From NCBI GenBank assembly GCA_964631605.1, contig CAZVYG010000028.1:1-50461 (forward strand): a stretch of 50,461 nucleotides of DNA, given 5' to 3'. The notes below the pieces were generated by a model that worked only from the letters and a program-made list of their open reading frames with translations, had not been told where the DNA came from and did not search any database. Positions 17,250 through 26,604 of this stretch are shown here, one piece after another (position 1 is the stretch's first letter; every line of letters begins with the position of its first letter). The stretch is from JARKQH01 sp964631605. GTDB lineage: Bacteria; Verrucomicrobiota; Verrucomicrobiia; Limisphaerales; UBA8199. The position numbers and the translations under genes were made by a program.

Positions 17250-17323
17250 CGGCAGGGCGACGGGAAGCTTGAGCGGCTCTGTGAGGTGGCGGTCCGGTTG
17301 CTTGCGCAACGGGAAGGGAGGGG

Positions 17324-18040
17324 CTACGCGCGCCCGCGCTCCGGCTCCGCAAAGTGTTCCACCTGGTAAACCGAGACCACGGCATCGGGCTCCTGCCAGC
17401 CGAGGTCGCCACAGCCGGCTTTTCTTGACAAACACCGGAGAAAGTCGCGTGGGGCGGGAAGTTGGGTCCAGACCTGCGGCAGCAGCGTGGCCACCCGGGG
17501 TCCGACCCGCAGCACCACCCCGTCTATTCCCGGTCGGAGCCGGGCGATCAACTCGTCCGGCGAGTTAAACCGCAGCACCCGTGGCTCGGTCAGCACGCTG
17601 ATTTCGATGCGGAGCCGATCCACTTCCTCCAGTGTCACGGGCGGGAAGCGCGGATCGTTGAACGCCGCTTTGGCCGCGTTGCGCCAGACTGCTGCGGCGA
17701 GCGAACAATCGGCCGAAAGATTCCCCACGCACCCCCGCAGCGCGCCGTCGCAGGTCAACGTTACAAAACACGCCCGCCTGGCTGCCAGCTCCGGCGCAAG
17801 TTCGGTGTCCGCGGGCGGGTTCTGCGGTGAGTTTGCCGCGGCGCTTAAGATTGAACGCCGCGCCAGGGCAAGCAGATGCCTTCGCCCCTCCTCACTCAAC
17901 TGACAAATCCCCGGCTCGGAGGCGATGGAAGGTTCCTGGCCCGCGACGCGTTTTTCCGCCGCGCCGACGCCCAGCCAGCCCTTCCACCCTCGAGCCAGTC
18001 GCGTCAAGCCGTTTGCCCGGTCAGATGCGTCGTTTTTCAT
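17324..18040 (-). CDS. AMMECR1-domain protein
   Basis: Residues about 60-230 match the AMMECR1/AmmeMemoRadiSam system A domain: an N-terminal helix RRHLLALARRSI, the diagnostic strand FVTLTCDGALRGCVGNL, then AAKAAFNDPRFPPVTLEEVDRLRIEISVL and GIDGVVLRVGPRVATLLPQVW. The usual LRGCIG motif is present as LRGCVG. The molecular function of the family is not established; in bacteria and archaea it is often next to a Memo-like protein and a radical SAM enzyme, neither of which is here. I chose the ATG at 18040 (MKNDASDRANG) rather than one further upstream, since the intervening residues show no domain. Confidence 0.85.
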   Translation of the reverse strand: MKNDASDRANGLTRLARGWKGWLGVGAAEKRVAGQEPSIASEPGICQLSEEGRRHLLALARRSILSAAANSPQNPPADTELAPELAARRACFVTLTCDGALRGCVGNLSADCSLAAAVWRNAAKAAFNDPRFPPVTLEEVDRLRIEISVLTEPRVLRFNSPDELIARLRPGIDGVVLRVGPRVATLLPQVWTQLPAPRDFLRCLSRKAGCGDLGWQEPDAVVSVYQVEHFAEPERGRA

Positions 18041-18404
18041 GGTGGCGGGCTTGGAGAATCGCGCCCGCATCCATCCGTAACATGCCGCAGAACGGCTCCG
18101 GCGGCAACGTCCCTCTTGGGCCTGCGGACCCAATTGGGACGGGAGAACATTGACACCGGAACCCTTGTCGGGGAGACTGACCCTGTGGCCGGGATCACCG
18201 GCTGCGAACTGAAAGGGTTCGTCGGCGCGAGTCGTCGAAGGTCAACCTGGATGGTCGGGCCGCCATCTGCTGAACTGAATTGCCCGTCGGCAATCAGAAC
18301 GTGGTAAGGGCGGCGTCGCGAGCGGCCAAAGTGTTGGTTTGCGCGCCAGTCTTTCCGTTGCCGCGTTCGCTGGTGGCGGGCAGTCCAAAGCGAAAGGTTG
18401 ACCA
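18041..18404. other. intergenic region
   Basis: This 364-bp gap separates the divergent AMMECR1 and small membrane protein genes. I see no convincing gene, RNA fold or repeat in it. An AAAGG ribosome-binding site lies just before the plus-strand gene at 18405. Confidence 0.35.
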
Positions 18405-18818
18405 ATGAATCGAGGGATCGGTTGGATGTTATGGGGCTACAGCGCGGTGCTGGCAGCGCTGAGCGGGGTGGGTTTTCATTTTGCACCGTCCGGTGCAAAG
18501 CTGACGCTGATCGTCGGGGTGGCGGGAGCGGTCTTGTGCGTCTGGTGGGGCGCCCGGGCGATGGCGGGCAAGGCGAAAAAAGCGCAGGTGCTCCTCACGC
18601 TTGCCCCGGTGGCTTTTGTTTTGCTTGCGCAGGCGGTGATGAGCTGGGGCGGGGACGCGGGCGCGAACGAAGGCCGCCGCGCGGCCGCCCTGGTGGCGAC
18701 GCTGCTGTTGCTCCTGACCGTCGGGGTGTTGATGCGGGTGGCGTATTTTGGGGTGGCGCCCATCGGACAAGCCCCCGGCTCGGTGTCCGGCCGCGGGGAG
18801 GGCAACGCCCGGCGATAG
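18405..18818 (+). CDS. small four-helix membrane protein
   Basis: The 137-residue product has about four hydrophobic segments: WMLWGYSAVLAALSGVGFHF, LTLIVGVAGAVLCVWWGARA, VLLTLAPVAFVLLAQAVMSW and AALVATLLLLLTVGVLMRVAY. Short basic loops separate them (MAGKAKKA, NEGRR). A glycine-rich tail follows. It resembles small integral membrane proteins of the TMEM14/DUF type, but I do not recognise a family. The start has AAAGG about 9 nt upstream. It ends 7 bp before the antiporter start codon, so the two are very likely co-transcribed. Confidence 0.65.
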   Translation: MNRGIGWMLWGYSAVLAALSGVGFHFAPSGAKLTLIVGVAGAVLCVWWGARAMAGKAKKAQVLLTLAPVAFVLLAQAVMSWGGDAGANEGRRAAALVATLLLLLTVGVLMRVAYFGVAPIGQAPGSVSGRGEGNARR

Positions 18819-18825
18819 AACAAAA

Positions 18826-20382
18826 ATGTCAAGATTGAGAACGAAGCACGGCGCAGTCTGGGGCGGAGCGTGGTGGTTCCTGGCGATGGTCCTGCTGGCC
18901 TGGGCCGGCGGGACCGGGTCGGCCGCCTCAACGCCGGAGTCGCCGTCGTCGTTCCCCCATCCCCTCAGCAGTTATCCCCCTCCGGAAAACAACAGCCTGG
19001 GCCAAATCCTTTGGTCCCGCGTCGAGGCCGACCCTTTTAATCTGGTGGCCACCGGGCTTTTTTTCCTCGCCATCCTTCACACCTTTCTCGCGCCGATGTT
19101 TCTGCGTCTGGCGCATCGGTTCGAGCGTGAGCACGCGGAGAAACTGGCCCGCCTGAGTCAAAACCCAAACGAGGCCGCCGGCCGGCGCGAGGTCAGCTTC
19201 CGGGCGGAGGTGTTTCATTTTTTTGGCGAGGTGGAAGCCGTGTTTGGCATTTGGGTGCTGCCGTTGCTGGCGGCCATCACTTTGTTTGAAGGGTGGCCCG
19301 CCGCGCGGGACTACCTCGGCCATGGGCTCAATTTCACCGAGCCGATGTTCGTGGTGGTCATCATGACCATTGCGGCCAGCCGCCCCATCCTGCTGCTGGC
19401 GGAGAAGCTGATGGCGGTGGTCGCCCGGCTCGGACGCGGCACCCCCGCGGCGTGGTGGTTATCCATTCTTACCCTCGGCCCGATTCTGGGCTCGCTCATA
19501 ACCGAGCCGGCAGCCATGACGATCTCGGCGCTGCTGCTCGCCCGCAAGTTCTATGATTGCCAGCCGAGCCGCATGCTCTCCTACGCCACGCTCGGCTTGT
19601 TGTTTGTCAATGTGAGTGTCGGCGGCACCCTGACCCATTTCGCCGCCCCGCCTGTGCTGATGGTATCGAGCAAATGGAATTGGGATTCGCTCTTCATGTT
19701 CCAGCATTTCGGCTGCAAAGCCCTGGCCGGGATCGTCGTGGCCAACGCCCTTTATTTCATCTGTTTCCACCGGGAGTTCAATGCCCTGGCCGCTCGCGTT
19801 TCGGCGGCGGATGGCGACAGCGGGGCCGCCTCGCGGAGTCTGCCCCTCTCGGTTCCCGCGTGGGTGACCAGCGTTCACCTGCTCTTCCTGGGGTGGACGG
19901 TGCTGAACAATCATTTCCCCGCCCTGTTCATAGGCGGCTTCCTCTTTTATCTGGCTTTTACGCGGGCCACCGAGCCGTACCAGAACGAGCTGGCGCTGCG
20001 GCCGGCGCTGTTGGTGGGGTTCTTTCTGGCCGGCCTGGTGATTCATGGCGGCCTGCAGGCCTGGTGGATTGCTCCGGTGCTCGGCGGCTTGAGCGACCGG
20101 TTGCTCTTCTTCGGCGCGGCGACGCTCACGGCATTCAACGACAACGCCGCGATTACCTATCTCTCGAGCCTGGTGCCCACCTTCTCTCCGGAAATGAAAT
20201 ACGCCGTCGTCGCCGGGGCGGTGGCCGGCGGCGGCCTGACGGTTATCGCCAACGCCCCCAACCCCGCGGGCCAGTCCATCCTGGCCAGGTATTTCCCCGA
20301 AGGCGTCTCGCCGCTGGGCTTGTTCCTGGGCGCGCTGGCGCCCACCGTCATCCTGTCCGCCGCGTTTCTGCTGCTCAGGTAG
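18826..20382 (+). CDS. putative Na+/H+ antiporter
   Basis: The ATG at 18826 gives 518 residues beginning with a basic segment and a hydrophobic export-like helix (AWWFLAMVLLAWAGGTGSAA). About 11-12 membrane segments follow. The blocks HFFGEVEAVFGIWVLPL, GPILGSLITEPAAMTISALL, ATLGLLFVNVSVGGTLTHFAAPP and AATLTAFNDNAAITYLSSLVP match the putative Na+/H+ antiporter family (Na_H_antiport_3 type), with conserved charged residues inside membrane helices (E in GSLITEP, D in FNDNAA). It probably exchanges sodium for protons at the inner membrane, but the ion specificity is inferred from the family. It follows the small membrane protein by 7 bp and converges on the pil operon. Confidence 0.75.
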   Translation: MSRLRTKHGAVWGGAWWFLAMVLLAWAGGTGSAASTPESPSSFPHPLSSYPPPENNSLGQILWSRVEADPFNLVATGLFFLAILHTFLAPMFLRLAHRFEREHAEKLARLSQNPNEAAGRREVSFRAEVFHFFGEVEAVFGIWVLPLLAAITLFEGWPAARDYLGHGLNFTEPMFVVVIMTIAASRPILLLAEKLMAVVARLGRGTPAAWWLSILTLGPILGSLITEPAAMTISALLLARKFYDCQPSRMLSYATLGLLFVNVSVGGTLTHFAAPPVLMVSSKWNWDSLFMFQHFGCKALAGIVVANALYFICFHREFNALAARVSAADGDSGAASRSLPLSVPAWVTSVHLLFLGWTVLNNHFPALFIGGFLFYLAFTRATEPYQNELALRPALLVGFFLAGLVIHGGLQAWWIAPVLGGLSDRLLFFGAATLTAFNDNAAITYLSSLVPTFSPEMKYAVVAGAVAGGGLTVIANAPNPAGQSILARYFPEGVSPLGLFLGALAPTVILSAAFLLLR

Positions 20383-20400
20383 CGCCGGGGGTGGGAGGCG

Positions 20401-20880
20401 TTACAAGGCAAACCGCAGACGCAATTCCTTGCGCACGCCGCCCACGACAATCACCACCGCCTCGTCCTTGATCTCGGCGCACTGGATCAACAGCTTGCTG
20501 CCATTCGGCAGTTTGACCTCCCCCTCCTCGCCGGGTTCAAACGTGCGGCCATTGACCATCGCGGTCCGCTTCGGCGGACTGGTGATCCCGTTAAGCACCA
20601 GCGCCGAGGTGTCTATCGCCGGCTTGGCCGGCGCCGCCTTCGCCACCGGGGCCGGTTTGGCCTCGACGGAATTGGGGAAAAAGGGATTCCGCCCGTCGTC
20701 CGGCGTGGCCGGGATCTCAAATACCGACTTGGGAATGGGGGCCTGAAGGGCCAGGGTAACCGGATTCGCCGGCTTGGCCGGCGCATTGGATACGGACGCG
20801 GCCGCCCAGAGGTTCCCCCCGACCATGCACAGCGCGACCACTGCCGCGAGCCTGGAGCATTGGTTCATCTTGATTCTCAT
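20401..20880 (-). CDS. PilP-like secreted pilus/secretion accessory protein
   Basis: This 159-residue protein starts with a signal peptide (RLAAVVALCMVGGNLWAAA), continues through a low-complexity Pro/Ala/Lys linker containing DDGRNPFFP, and ends in a small beta domain (LVLNGITSPPKRTAMVNGRTFEPGEEGEVKLPNG). The RNPFFP motif, the linker and the small beta domain preceding a secretin are typical of PilP or GspC-like proteins, and the gene follows pilM-pilN-pilO by 11 bp. I infer it couples the inner-membrane PilNO complex to an outer-membrane secretin. No secretin gene (pilQ) follows; the next gene is the convergent antiporter. An alternative start is the ATG at 20868. Confidence 0.65.
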   Translation of the reverse strand: MRIKMNQCSRLAAVVALCMVGGNLWAAASVSNAPAKPANPVTLALQAPIPKSVFEIPATPDDGRNPFFPNSVEAKPAPVAKAAPAKPAIDTSALVLNGITSPPKRTAMVNGRTFEPGEEGEVKLPNGSKLLIQCAEIKDEAVVIVVGGVRKELRLRFAL

Positions 20881-20891
20881 AAATCCTTTCC

Positions 20892-21470
20892 TTACGCGCC
20901 CGGTTTGACCAGCATCGCAATGTCCATCTTGAACGCCAGCCTCTCCCGGTTCTCGTTCACCAGACCCGACATCGGCTCAAGCGTGAGATTGAGAACACGG
21001 GCGTACGGGAAGGCGTTTTCAAAATCGGCCAGGAAGCGCCCAAAGTCATGAAAGTGACCCGTGCCGCCAATCGTCAGCGTGGCTTGCTGGTACGGAAAAT
21101 TCGGCAGCAGGCTGTTGTCCTTGGGCCCGTCAATCTGGCTGAACTGCGGGATTTCCACCTTGTAGGGAAGCTTGAACTGCCGAACGGTGTTAATGGCCCA
21201 GGCGTAGAGGTCGCCCGAGGCCATCCCCTCCTCCAGCTTCGTGATTTGCCGCTCCGCCTCCGCCACCTCGGCCTCCAACTGGTCCGCGTTGGCGATCGCG
21301 TGTTTGACCTTTTCCAGTTGGCGCGCCGCCGCCGTCCGGCGCTCGGCCAGGTTGCGCAAGCTCTGCTTCTGCATCCGGATCAGGCCAAACCACAGCCCGC
21401 ACAGGACCATGGCCGTCACCAGGATCGTCAAGACCAATTGCTTCTGTTTTTCTTTGCTGTATTGCTTCAT
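20892..21470 (-). CDS. pilO: PilO-like type IV pilus assembly protein
   Basis: The ATG at 21470 overlaps the pilN stop, giving 192 residues. It has one N-terminal membrane segment (LVLTILVTAMVLCGLWFGLI), a coiled-coil stretch about 35-85 (LAERRTAAARQLEKVKHAI, LEAEVAEAERQITKLEEGM) and a C-terminal ferredoxin-like domain (ATLTIGGTGHFHDFGRFLADFENAFPYARVLNLTLEP). This is the PilO plan: it pairs with PilN in the inner membrane to align the pilus machine. An open frame extends far upstream, but only as a shadow inside pilN. Confidence 0.8.
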   Translation of the reverse strand: MKQYSKEKQKQLVLTILVTAMVLCGLWFGLIRMQKQSLRNLAERRTAAARQLEKVKHAIANADQLEAEVAEAERQITKLEEGMASGDLYAWAINTVRQFKLPYKVEIPQFSQIDGPKDNSLLPNFPYQQATLTIGGTGHFHDFGRFLADFENAFPYARVLNLTLEPMSGLVNENRERLAFKMDIAMLVKPGA

Positions 21471-22141
21471 CGCGTGACCTCCGGATAACGACATTCCAGG
21501 GTGAAGAGGACGAACGGCTTGTTGTCCGGGCCCGGTTGCGGCGGCGCCAGGCTGGCCAGCCGCACTTCGTTGGATAACCCGGTCGAGCGCTGGAAATAGG
21601 GAGAGACGCTGATCCGCTCCTTGAAGACACTGACCTGGTCGCCGGCGTTCTGGCCGTTGTCCCGCGCCTCGAGCGTGAGCAGAATGCGCTCGGTCAGTGT
21701 GGCGGGTTTTCCGGGAACAACCCGGTTGTTGGCGTTGGTCTTGGGTTTGACCTCCGCGGTGTAAACATAGGACTGGTCGGCGCGCAGGCGCACCAGTTGG
21801 ACCTCGGGCATGGCGGCTTTCTGCAGGGCGTTGAGGATGTTCCCATAGAGCAGCCGGTTGGTGGCCAACTGTTGCAGCGCCACCGCCTTCCGGCTGAATT
21901 CGGCCAGTTTGCGCTGGCTCTCGAGGACGGTTTGATACTCGTTGGTGTGAGCCGCCAGCTCGGACTCGATTCGGCTCAGTTCGCTCCGGGCCAGCATGCT
22001 CTTGAGCTGCACCGAACTGCTGTAACCCAGCAGCAGCAGCGCCAGCACGATTCCCGCCAGCACGGCCCGTTTCACCGGGTCGCGGCGGCGCAATTCTTCC
22101 AAAGCCTGGGCTTCCGCAAGGAGGTTGATGCGTATGGGCAT
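21467..22141 (-). CDS. pilN: PilN-like type IV pilus assembly protein
   Basis: The protein begins MPIRINLLAEAQALEE, close to the conserved PilN start (xxIRINLLP) that binds PilM. It then has a single membrane segment (AVLAGIVLALLLLGYSS), a coiled coil (about 48-90) and a periplasmic domain (LVRLRADQSYVYTAEV; RILLTLEARDNG). It lies 6 bp after pilM and overlaps pilO by 4 nt (ATGA). At 224 residues it is slightly longer than average. PilN recruits cytoplasmic PilM and heterodimerises with PilO. Confidence 0.82.
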   Translation of the reverse strand: MPIRINLLAEAQALEELRRRDPVKRAVLAGIVLALLLLGYSSSVQLKSMLARSELSRIESELAAHTNEYQTVLESQRKLAEFSRKAVALQQLATNRLLYGNILNALQKAAMPEVQLVRLRADQSYVYTAEVKPKTNANNRVVPGKPATLTERILLTLEARDNGQNAGDQVSVFKERISVSPYFQRSTGLSNEVRLASLAPPQPGPDNKPFVLFTLECRYPEVTR

Positions 22142-22147
22142 AGGTTT

Positions 22148-23221
22148 TTACAGGGTTGCCACCGCGGCGCCGACCGCGACGGTCAATTGAGGGGTGACTT
22201 GATCCAGCTCGGCGGCCTGTTGGGGGGGCAGCGAGTTTTGCAAAAAACTGACCGGACTCCACGGCCGGCACTCGACCAGCAGTTCCGCCTGCAGGAGTTG
22301 GACGATCAACTCGGAGCGGGCGGACCCGCCGCTGACGTACACCTGGCTGACGGTCCGATCGTGCTGATGCTCATAAAAGTCAATCGAGGCCCGCAATTCG
22401 CGCCCCAGCGGGAGCACCAGGGCCTCGAGGTTCGGCTGCACCTCCATCGGCATCCCGACTTTGATGCCCTCGGCTTCGGCGTAGCTGATCCCCAACGATT
22501 CCGCCAGGCCGGCCGTGAGGCGGTCCCCGCCGATGGCCACCACGCGGCTCAGGACCAGTTCGCCTTCCTGCAAGATGGAGATGCTGGTGTTCTTGAAGCC
22601 GATGTCCACCAGCGCCACCACCTCGCGCACAAAAATCTCCGGCAGGGCCATCTCGAAGGCGTTCACCGGCCCAATCAAGCCCGGGACAATGTGGTCCGCC
22701 GTCAGCCCGCTGTTTTTCACCGCGGTTTGCAGGTCATCCAGCAATTGCTGCCGGGCGCCCGCCACCAACACCCGATACTTCGTGCTCGGCGCCGCCCCTT
22801 TGCCTTTTTCCTCGCCGCCCTTGGCCTGCCGCGGCGGAATGATAAAACAGTCAAACACGTGCCCCGGCAAATCCTGCTGCAAATGATTCTTGGAATTGAC
22901 CTTGAGCATCTGCCGCATCTCCCCGACCGGCATTTGCGGCAGATCCGCGTGCCGGACAATCGAATCATTCACCCCCAGCGCCAGGCTGACGGTCCGTGTC
23001 CGGGCGTCCAGGGCCTGGCATACGCTCTTGAGGTGTTCGGCCAAAAGCTCCACCGAAAGGTTCTTCTCGTAGATCGGGGCATCCAGCAGCGCATAGTTCA
23101 ACAGCTCCAGCCCTTCGCCCTTGCGCTGAATATGCACCGCTTTGGTGGTGCGTCCGCCCAGGTCAATCGCGATCAACTGGTCCGGCCGCTTGTTTGATCG
23201 GCTAAGAAATGCCAGTGCCAT
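22148..23221 (-). CDS. pilM: PilM-like type IV pilus assembly ATPase-fold protein
   Basis: I chose the ATG at 23221 (MALAFLSRSNK), with GGA about 8 nt upstream; an ATG seven codons earlier is possible. The sequence has the actin-like/FtsA-like fold of PilM: LIAIDLGGRTTKAVHIQ (phosphate 1), VVALVDIGFKNTSISIL (phosphate 2), VLSRVVAIGGDRLTAGLAESLGISYAEAEGIK, and VSQVYVSGGSARS (adenosine). PilM is cytoplasmic and binds the PilN N-terminus. It opens the pilM-N-O-P operon on the minus strand, so the operon promoter should lie in 23222-23600. Confidence 0.88.
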   Translation of the reverse strand: MALAFLSRSNKRPDQLIAIDLGGRTTKAVHIQRKGEGLELLNYALLDAPIYEKNLSVELLAEHLKSVCQALDARTRTVSLALGVNDSIVRHADLPQMPVGEMRQMLKVNSKNHLQQDLPGHVFDCFIIPPRQAKGGEEKGKGAAPSTKYRVLVAGARQQLLDDLQTAVKNSGLTADHIVPGLIGPVNAFEMALPEIFVREVVALVDIGFKNTSISILQEGELVLSRVVAIGGDRLTAGLAESLGISYAEAEGIKVGMPMEVQPNLEALVLPLGRELRASIDFYEHQHDRTVSQVYVSGGSARSELIVQLLQAELLVECRPWSPVSFLQNSLPPQQAAELDQVTPQLTVAVGAAVATL

Positions 23222-23600
23222 GGTGTTTTCCAATGGTTGCAAAGTTCATCATATCCACACTGAGTGAGAGGTGAGAAAGCATTCCTCGGGCCACCCGCCC
23301 CGCATCCCCCGCGGCACCCTCCCAAAGGCCCGCCCGACCCGCCGCGCGCTGCTTGCGCCGCCTCTCCCCCCCTTCCCCCTGTCCAGTCTCTGGACACAAC
23401 TGCCTGACTCCTTGGCGAGCCAATCCCCCTGCTTGTTTGCCCCGCCCTCCCTCCGCCCAAACCTTGGGCAAAGCCATTCGATCAGGTCGAATCCAGGCCT
23501 GTCCAAAATCCCAATTGCATCGAGGCTTATCCCATGGAAAACTGGCGCAGTGCCGCTGAGAAAGACTTTTAGACCGCCGCGCGGCTGGAGTTGGGGGGGG
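23222..23600. other. divergent intergenic region, pilM / propeller kinase
   Basis: This 379-bp spacer has pyrimidine-rich, low-complexity stretches (about 23290-23390 and 23420-23460). The plus-strand reading frame of the kinase stays open through it, but the encoded Pro/Arg/Ser-rich sequence looks non-coding. A TATGAT hexamer on the minus strand (23248-23253) could be a -10 element for pilM. No RNA gene was recognised. Confidence 0.4.
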
Positions 23601-26582
23601 ATGGTGTGGTTGTGTGCCGTCGGCGCGTGGCTGCCGGGACGCGCGCAGGTGTCCCCCATGCCAAACCAAGCTGCGCCCGCGGCACGGCTGGTTTGTCGTT
23701 CCTGGGGCACGGATGCCGGTCTGCCGCAAAACACTGTCAACTCGATTGTCCAGGCGCAGGAGGGTTACCTCTGGCTCGCGACGCGGGATGGCCTGGCCCG
23801 GTTTGATGGCGTGCGTTTTACGGTTTTTGGCCTCGAGGAGGGTCTGCGCACGGTGGATGTCTCCTGCCTTTACCAGGACCGGAACGGGACGCTGTGGATT
23901 GGCACGGCCGGAGGCGGCTTGAGCCGCTGGGCGAATGGCCGGATTGAGCCGGTGGGCGAACCCAGCCGCCGTTTGGCCGGAGACGACGTCGCGTGTCTGG
24001 CCGAAGACGTGGAGGGCCGGCTTTGGGTGGGCACCTCCGCCGGATTGGCCCTCCGCGACCGGGACCAATTCATCCAGCTTGAGGCGCTTGCGCCGTTGGC
24101 CCGGACCAGCATTCGCGCCGTGTTATCGCAGCGTGACGGGACGATGTGGATCGCCACGCGCAGCCAGGGTCTGTTCGCATTCAAAGCCGGCCAGTTGAAA
24201 CCCGAGCGAGGGCCTCCCGGAAACGAGCTGATCCAAGCCTACTGCCTGGCGGAAGATGCCGCGGGCCAGGTCTGGGCGAGTATCGGCAACGGCCAGGTCT
24301 TGTGCCGTCAGGCTGGCGCCTGGCGGGTGTACAACCAGTCCGACGGCCTGCCATTCGCTTATGTTACCGCCCTGGCCGCCGACCGGGAGGGGAGGGTTTG
24401 GGCGGGTTCACTCGATGATGGTCTTTACTGCTTTGAGGCCGGCCGTTTTCACCCGATTCGCACCGAGCACGGGTTGTCCGCCAACGACATCCGTTCGCTG
24501 TTGCCGGACCGCGAGGGGAATCTGTGGGTGGGGACGCGCACGGGCGGGCTGAACCGCCTGAGCCAGCGCAAGTTGGTCCATGTCGGCCGGGCGCAGGGGT
24601 TGACGAATGATTTCACGCGCGGGCTGGCCCAAACCCCCGACGGCGTGATCTGGGTGGCGACCACAGGCGGCGGCCTTTACCGCGGGAGCCCGGCCGGATT
24701 TGAGCCGTTTACCGGCCCGATCATCAGCTTTTACGCCCAGGCGGAAACCGTTTTGGCGACGGCGGACGGCAGCCTGTGGTGGGGCGGCGCGCGGGGCTTG
24801 CTGCGCTGGCGGGATGGCGCCTTGACCGGCACCTTTACCAACGCGCCGTGGGTCCGAGCGGCGATCATTTCCGCCCTGTGTGAAGACCCCCACGGCGGCC
24901 TCTGGATTGGGAATTCCGAGGGCACGGTGGTCCGTTATCAAGAGGGCCAATTCACCCCCGCTGCCCCAGGCCTGGCGCGAGGTCCGGTCACCGCCCTGGT
25001 TGGCGCGACCAACGGCTGGCTGTGGGTTGGCTCAACCGGAGGCGGGCTGCGCGGTCTCGACACGGCCACCGACTCGGTCCGGCATTGTGCCGACGGTTTG
25101 GCGAGCCACTCCATTCGAACGCTTTACCTGGACCGCGCGGGGGTGCTGTGGATCGGCACCGCCGGCGGCGGCCTCAGCCGCCTGCGCGACGGGCGCATTT
25201 TTTCCTTTACCGCGCGCCATGGTCTGGGGGCCAACACCGTCTCGCAAATCATCGAGGACGACGAGGGGCATCTGTGGCTCGGCTCCAACCGCGGCATCCT
25301 TCGCGTTCGCAAGTCCGAGCTGGAAGACCTCGCCCGCGGCGCCATCTCCTTCCTCCATCCGCGGGCTTACGGTCTCAATGATGGCATGCCCGCCGAGGAA
25401 TGCTCCGGCGGCTTCTCCCCCGCCGGCCTGAGGACCCGCGACGGACTCATCTGCTTTTCGACTGTCCGCGGCCTGATCTTTCTTGACCCCCATCAGCAGG
25501 AGGAAACGGCTCCCAGCCCCACCGTGCTGCTTGAAGAGGTCCTGGTCAATGGCAAAGCCATCCAGCCCGAAGCCGCGGCCGGCGGCGCCCGCAGGATCAC
25601 CATCCCGCCGGGCGGGCGCGAGCTGGAGTTGCGTTACACCGGCCTGAGTTACAGCTCCCCCGAGAAGGTGAGTTTTCGCTACCGGCTCGAAGGGCTTGAA
25701 CGCGAGTGGGTGGAGGCCGGAACCCGGCGCGCCGCTTTTTACTCGCGGGTGCCGCCGGGGGACTATGTCTTCCGCGTCATCGCCTGCAATGCCGATGGGT
25801 TGTGGAGCGAAACGGGCGCGACCCTGGCCCTCAGGCTGGAACCTTACCTCTGGCAGCGGCGCGGCTTTTTGGCCGCGGTGATGCTGGCGGCCCTGGCAGC
25901 CGTCGCCGCCACCCTGCGGTTGCTGGAACGCCGCCGATACCGGCGCCAGCTTGCCATTCTGGAAACCCGGCACGCGGTGGAACGCGAGCGCCTTCGCATC
26001 GCGCAGGACATGCATGACCATATCGGCGGCATGCTCACCCAGGTCTCGCAACTCAGCGACCTGGGCCTCGGCGCCGCCCCCCCTGACACGCCCGTCCGCG
26101 CTCACCTCGAACGCATCGGAACCCAGTCCCGCGCCGCCGTTCAGGCGCTCGACGAAATCATCTGGGCGACCAACCCGAAAAACGACAACCTGCCGCGTTT
26201 CGCGGAATACATCAGCCGCTTTGCCGACGAATTCTTCGAAACCTCCGCCATTCGCTGCTGGCAGGAGATGCCCGCGGATTTGCCCGACCTGCCTCTCCGC
26301 GCCGACCTGCGCCACAACATCTTCCTCGCCATCCGGGAAGCCTTTCACAACGTCCTCAAACACTCCGCCGCCGCCTCCCTTTGGCTGCGCCTGGCCCTCA
26401 GCGACCGCCAGCTTCGGATTGAAATCGAGGACAACGGCCGCGGATTTGACCGTGACAAAGCCGGCCCCGGCGGCAACGGCCTCGAAAACATGCGGTCGCG
26501 TCTCGCCGAGTGCGGCGGGCGGATGACCCTCGAGAGCGCGCCCGGCAAAGGGACGAAAATACAGTTCGCCTTTCCCTTGTAG
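23601..26582 (+). CDS. two-component regulator propeller sensor kinase
   Basis: The ATG at 23601 follows GGAG by 8 nt and starts a signal peptide (MVWLCAVGAWLPGRAQ). A periplasmic beta-propeller fills residues about 35-600, with repeats of the form EGxLWxGTxxGGLxR (e.g. NGTLWIGTAGGGLSRW and GVLWIGTAGGGLSRLRDG). A Y_Y_Y-type beta domain follows (about 640-740), then a membrane helix near 756-778 and a HisKA_3 kinase: RLRIAQDMHDHIGGML with phospho-acceptor His805, N-box N917 (NVLKHS), and G-boxes DNGRGFD and GGNGLENMRSRL. This 993-residue plan is familiar from glycan-sensing systems of Bacteroidota and Verrucomicrobiota. The partner is the NarL-type regulator 63 bp downstream. Confidence 0.92.
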   Translation: MVWLCAVGAWLPGRAQVSPMPNQAAPAARLVCRSWGTDAGLPQNTVNSIVQAQEGYLWLATRDGLARFDGVRFTVFGLEEGLRTVDVSCLYQDRNGTLWIGTAGGGLSRWANGRIEPVGEPSRRLAGDDVACLAEDVEGRLWVGTSAGLALRDRDQFIQLEALAPLARTSIRAVLSQRDGTMWIATRSQGLFAFKAGQLKPERGPPGNELIQAYCLAEDAAGQVWASIGNGQVLCRQAGAWRVYNQSDGLPFAYVTALAADREGRVWAGSLDDGLYCFEAGRFHPIRTEHGLSANDIRSLLPDREGNLWVGTRTGGLNRLSQRKLVHVGRAQGLTNDFTRGLAQTPDGVIWVATTGGGLYRGSPAGFEPFTGPIISFYAQAETVLATADGSLWWGGARGLLRWRDGALTGTFTNAPWVRAAIISALCEDPHGGLWIGNSEGTVVRYQEGQFTPAAPGLARGPVTALVGATNGWLWVGSTGGGLRGLDTATDSVRHCADGLASHSIRTLYLDRAGVLWIGTAGGGLSRLRDGRIFSFTARHGLGANTVSQIIEDDEGHLWLGSNRGILRVRKSELEDLARGAISFLHPRAYGLNDGMPAEECSGGFSPAGLRTRDGLICFSTVRGLIFLDPHQQEETAPSPTVLLEEVLVNGKAIQPEAAAGGARRITIPPGGRELELRYTGLSYSSPEKVSFRYRLEGLEREWVEAGTRRAAFYSRVPPGDYVFRVIACNADGLWSETGATLALRLEPYLWQRRGFLAAVMLAALAAVAATLRLLERRRYRRQLAILETRHAVERERLRIAQDMHDHIGGMLTQVSQLSDLGLGAAPPDTPVRAHLERIGTQSRAAVQALDEIIWATNPKNDNLPRFAEYISRFADEFFETSAIRCWQEMPADLPDLPLRADLRHNIFLAIREAFHNVLKHSAAASLWLRLALSDRQLRIEIEDNGRGFDRDKAGPGGNGLENMRSRLAECGGRMTLESAPGKGTKIQFAFPL

Positions 26583-26604
26583 CCGCCCGATAGTGTGGTG
26601 GACC

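Noticed and set aside
21471..22271. Upstream extension of the pilO reading frame through pilN
   Set aside because: It runs out of frame across pilN, whose own sequence is clearly PilN; pilO begins at the ATGA overlap.
23271..23600. N-terminal extension of the propeller kinase
   Set aside because: The encoded Pro/Arg/Ser-rich sequence has no domain, and the ATG at 23601 has both a ribosome-binding site and a signal peptide.
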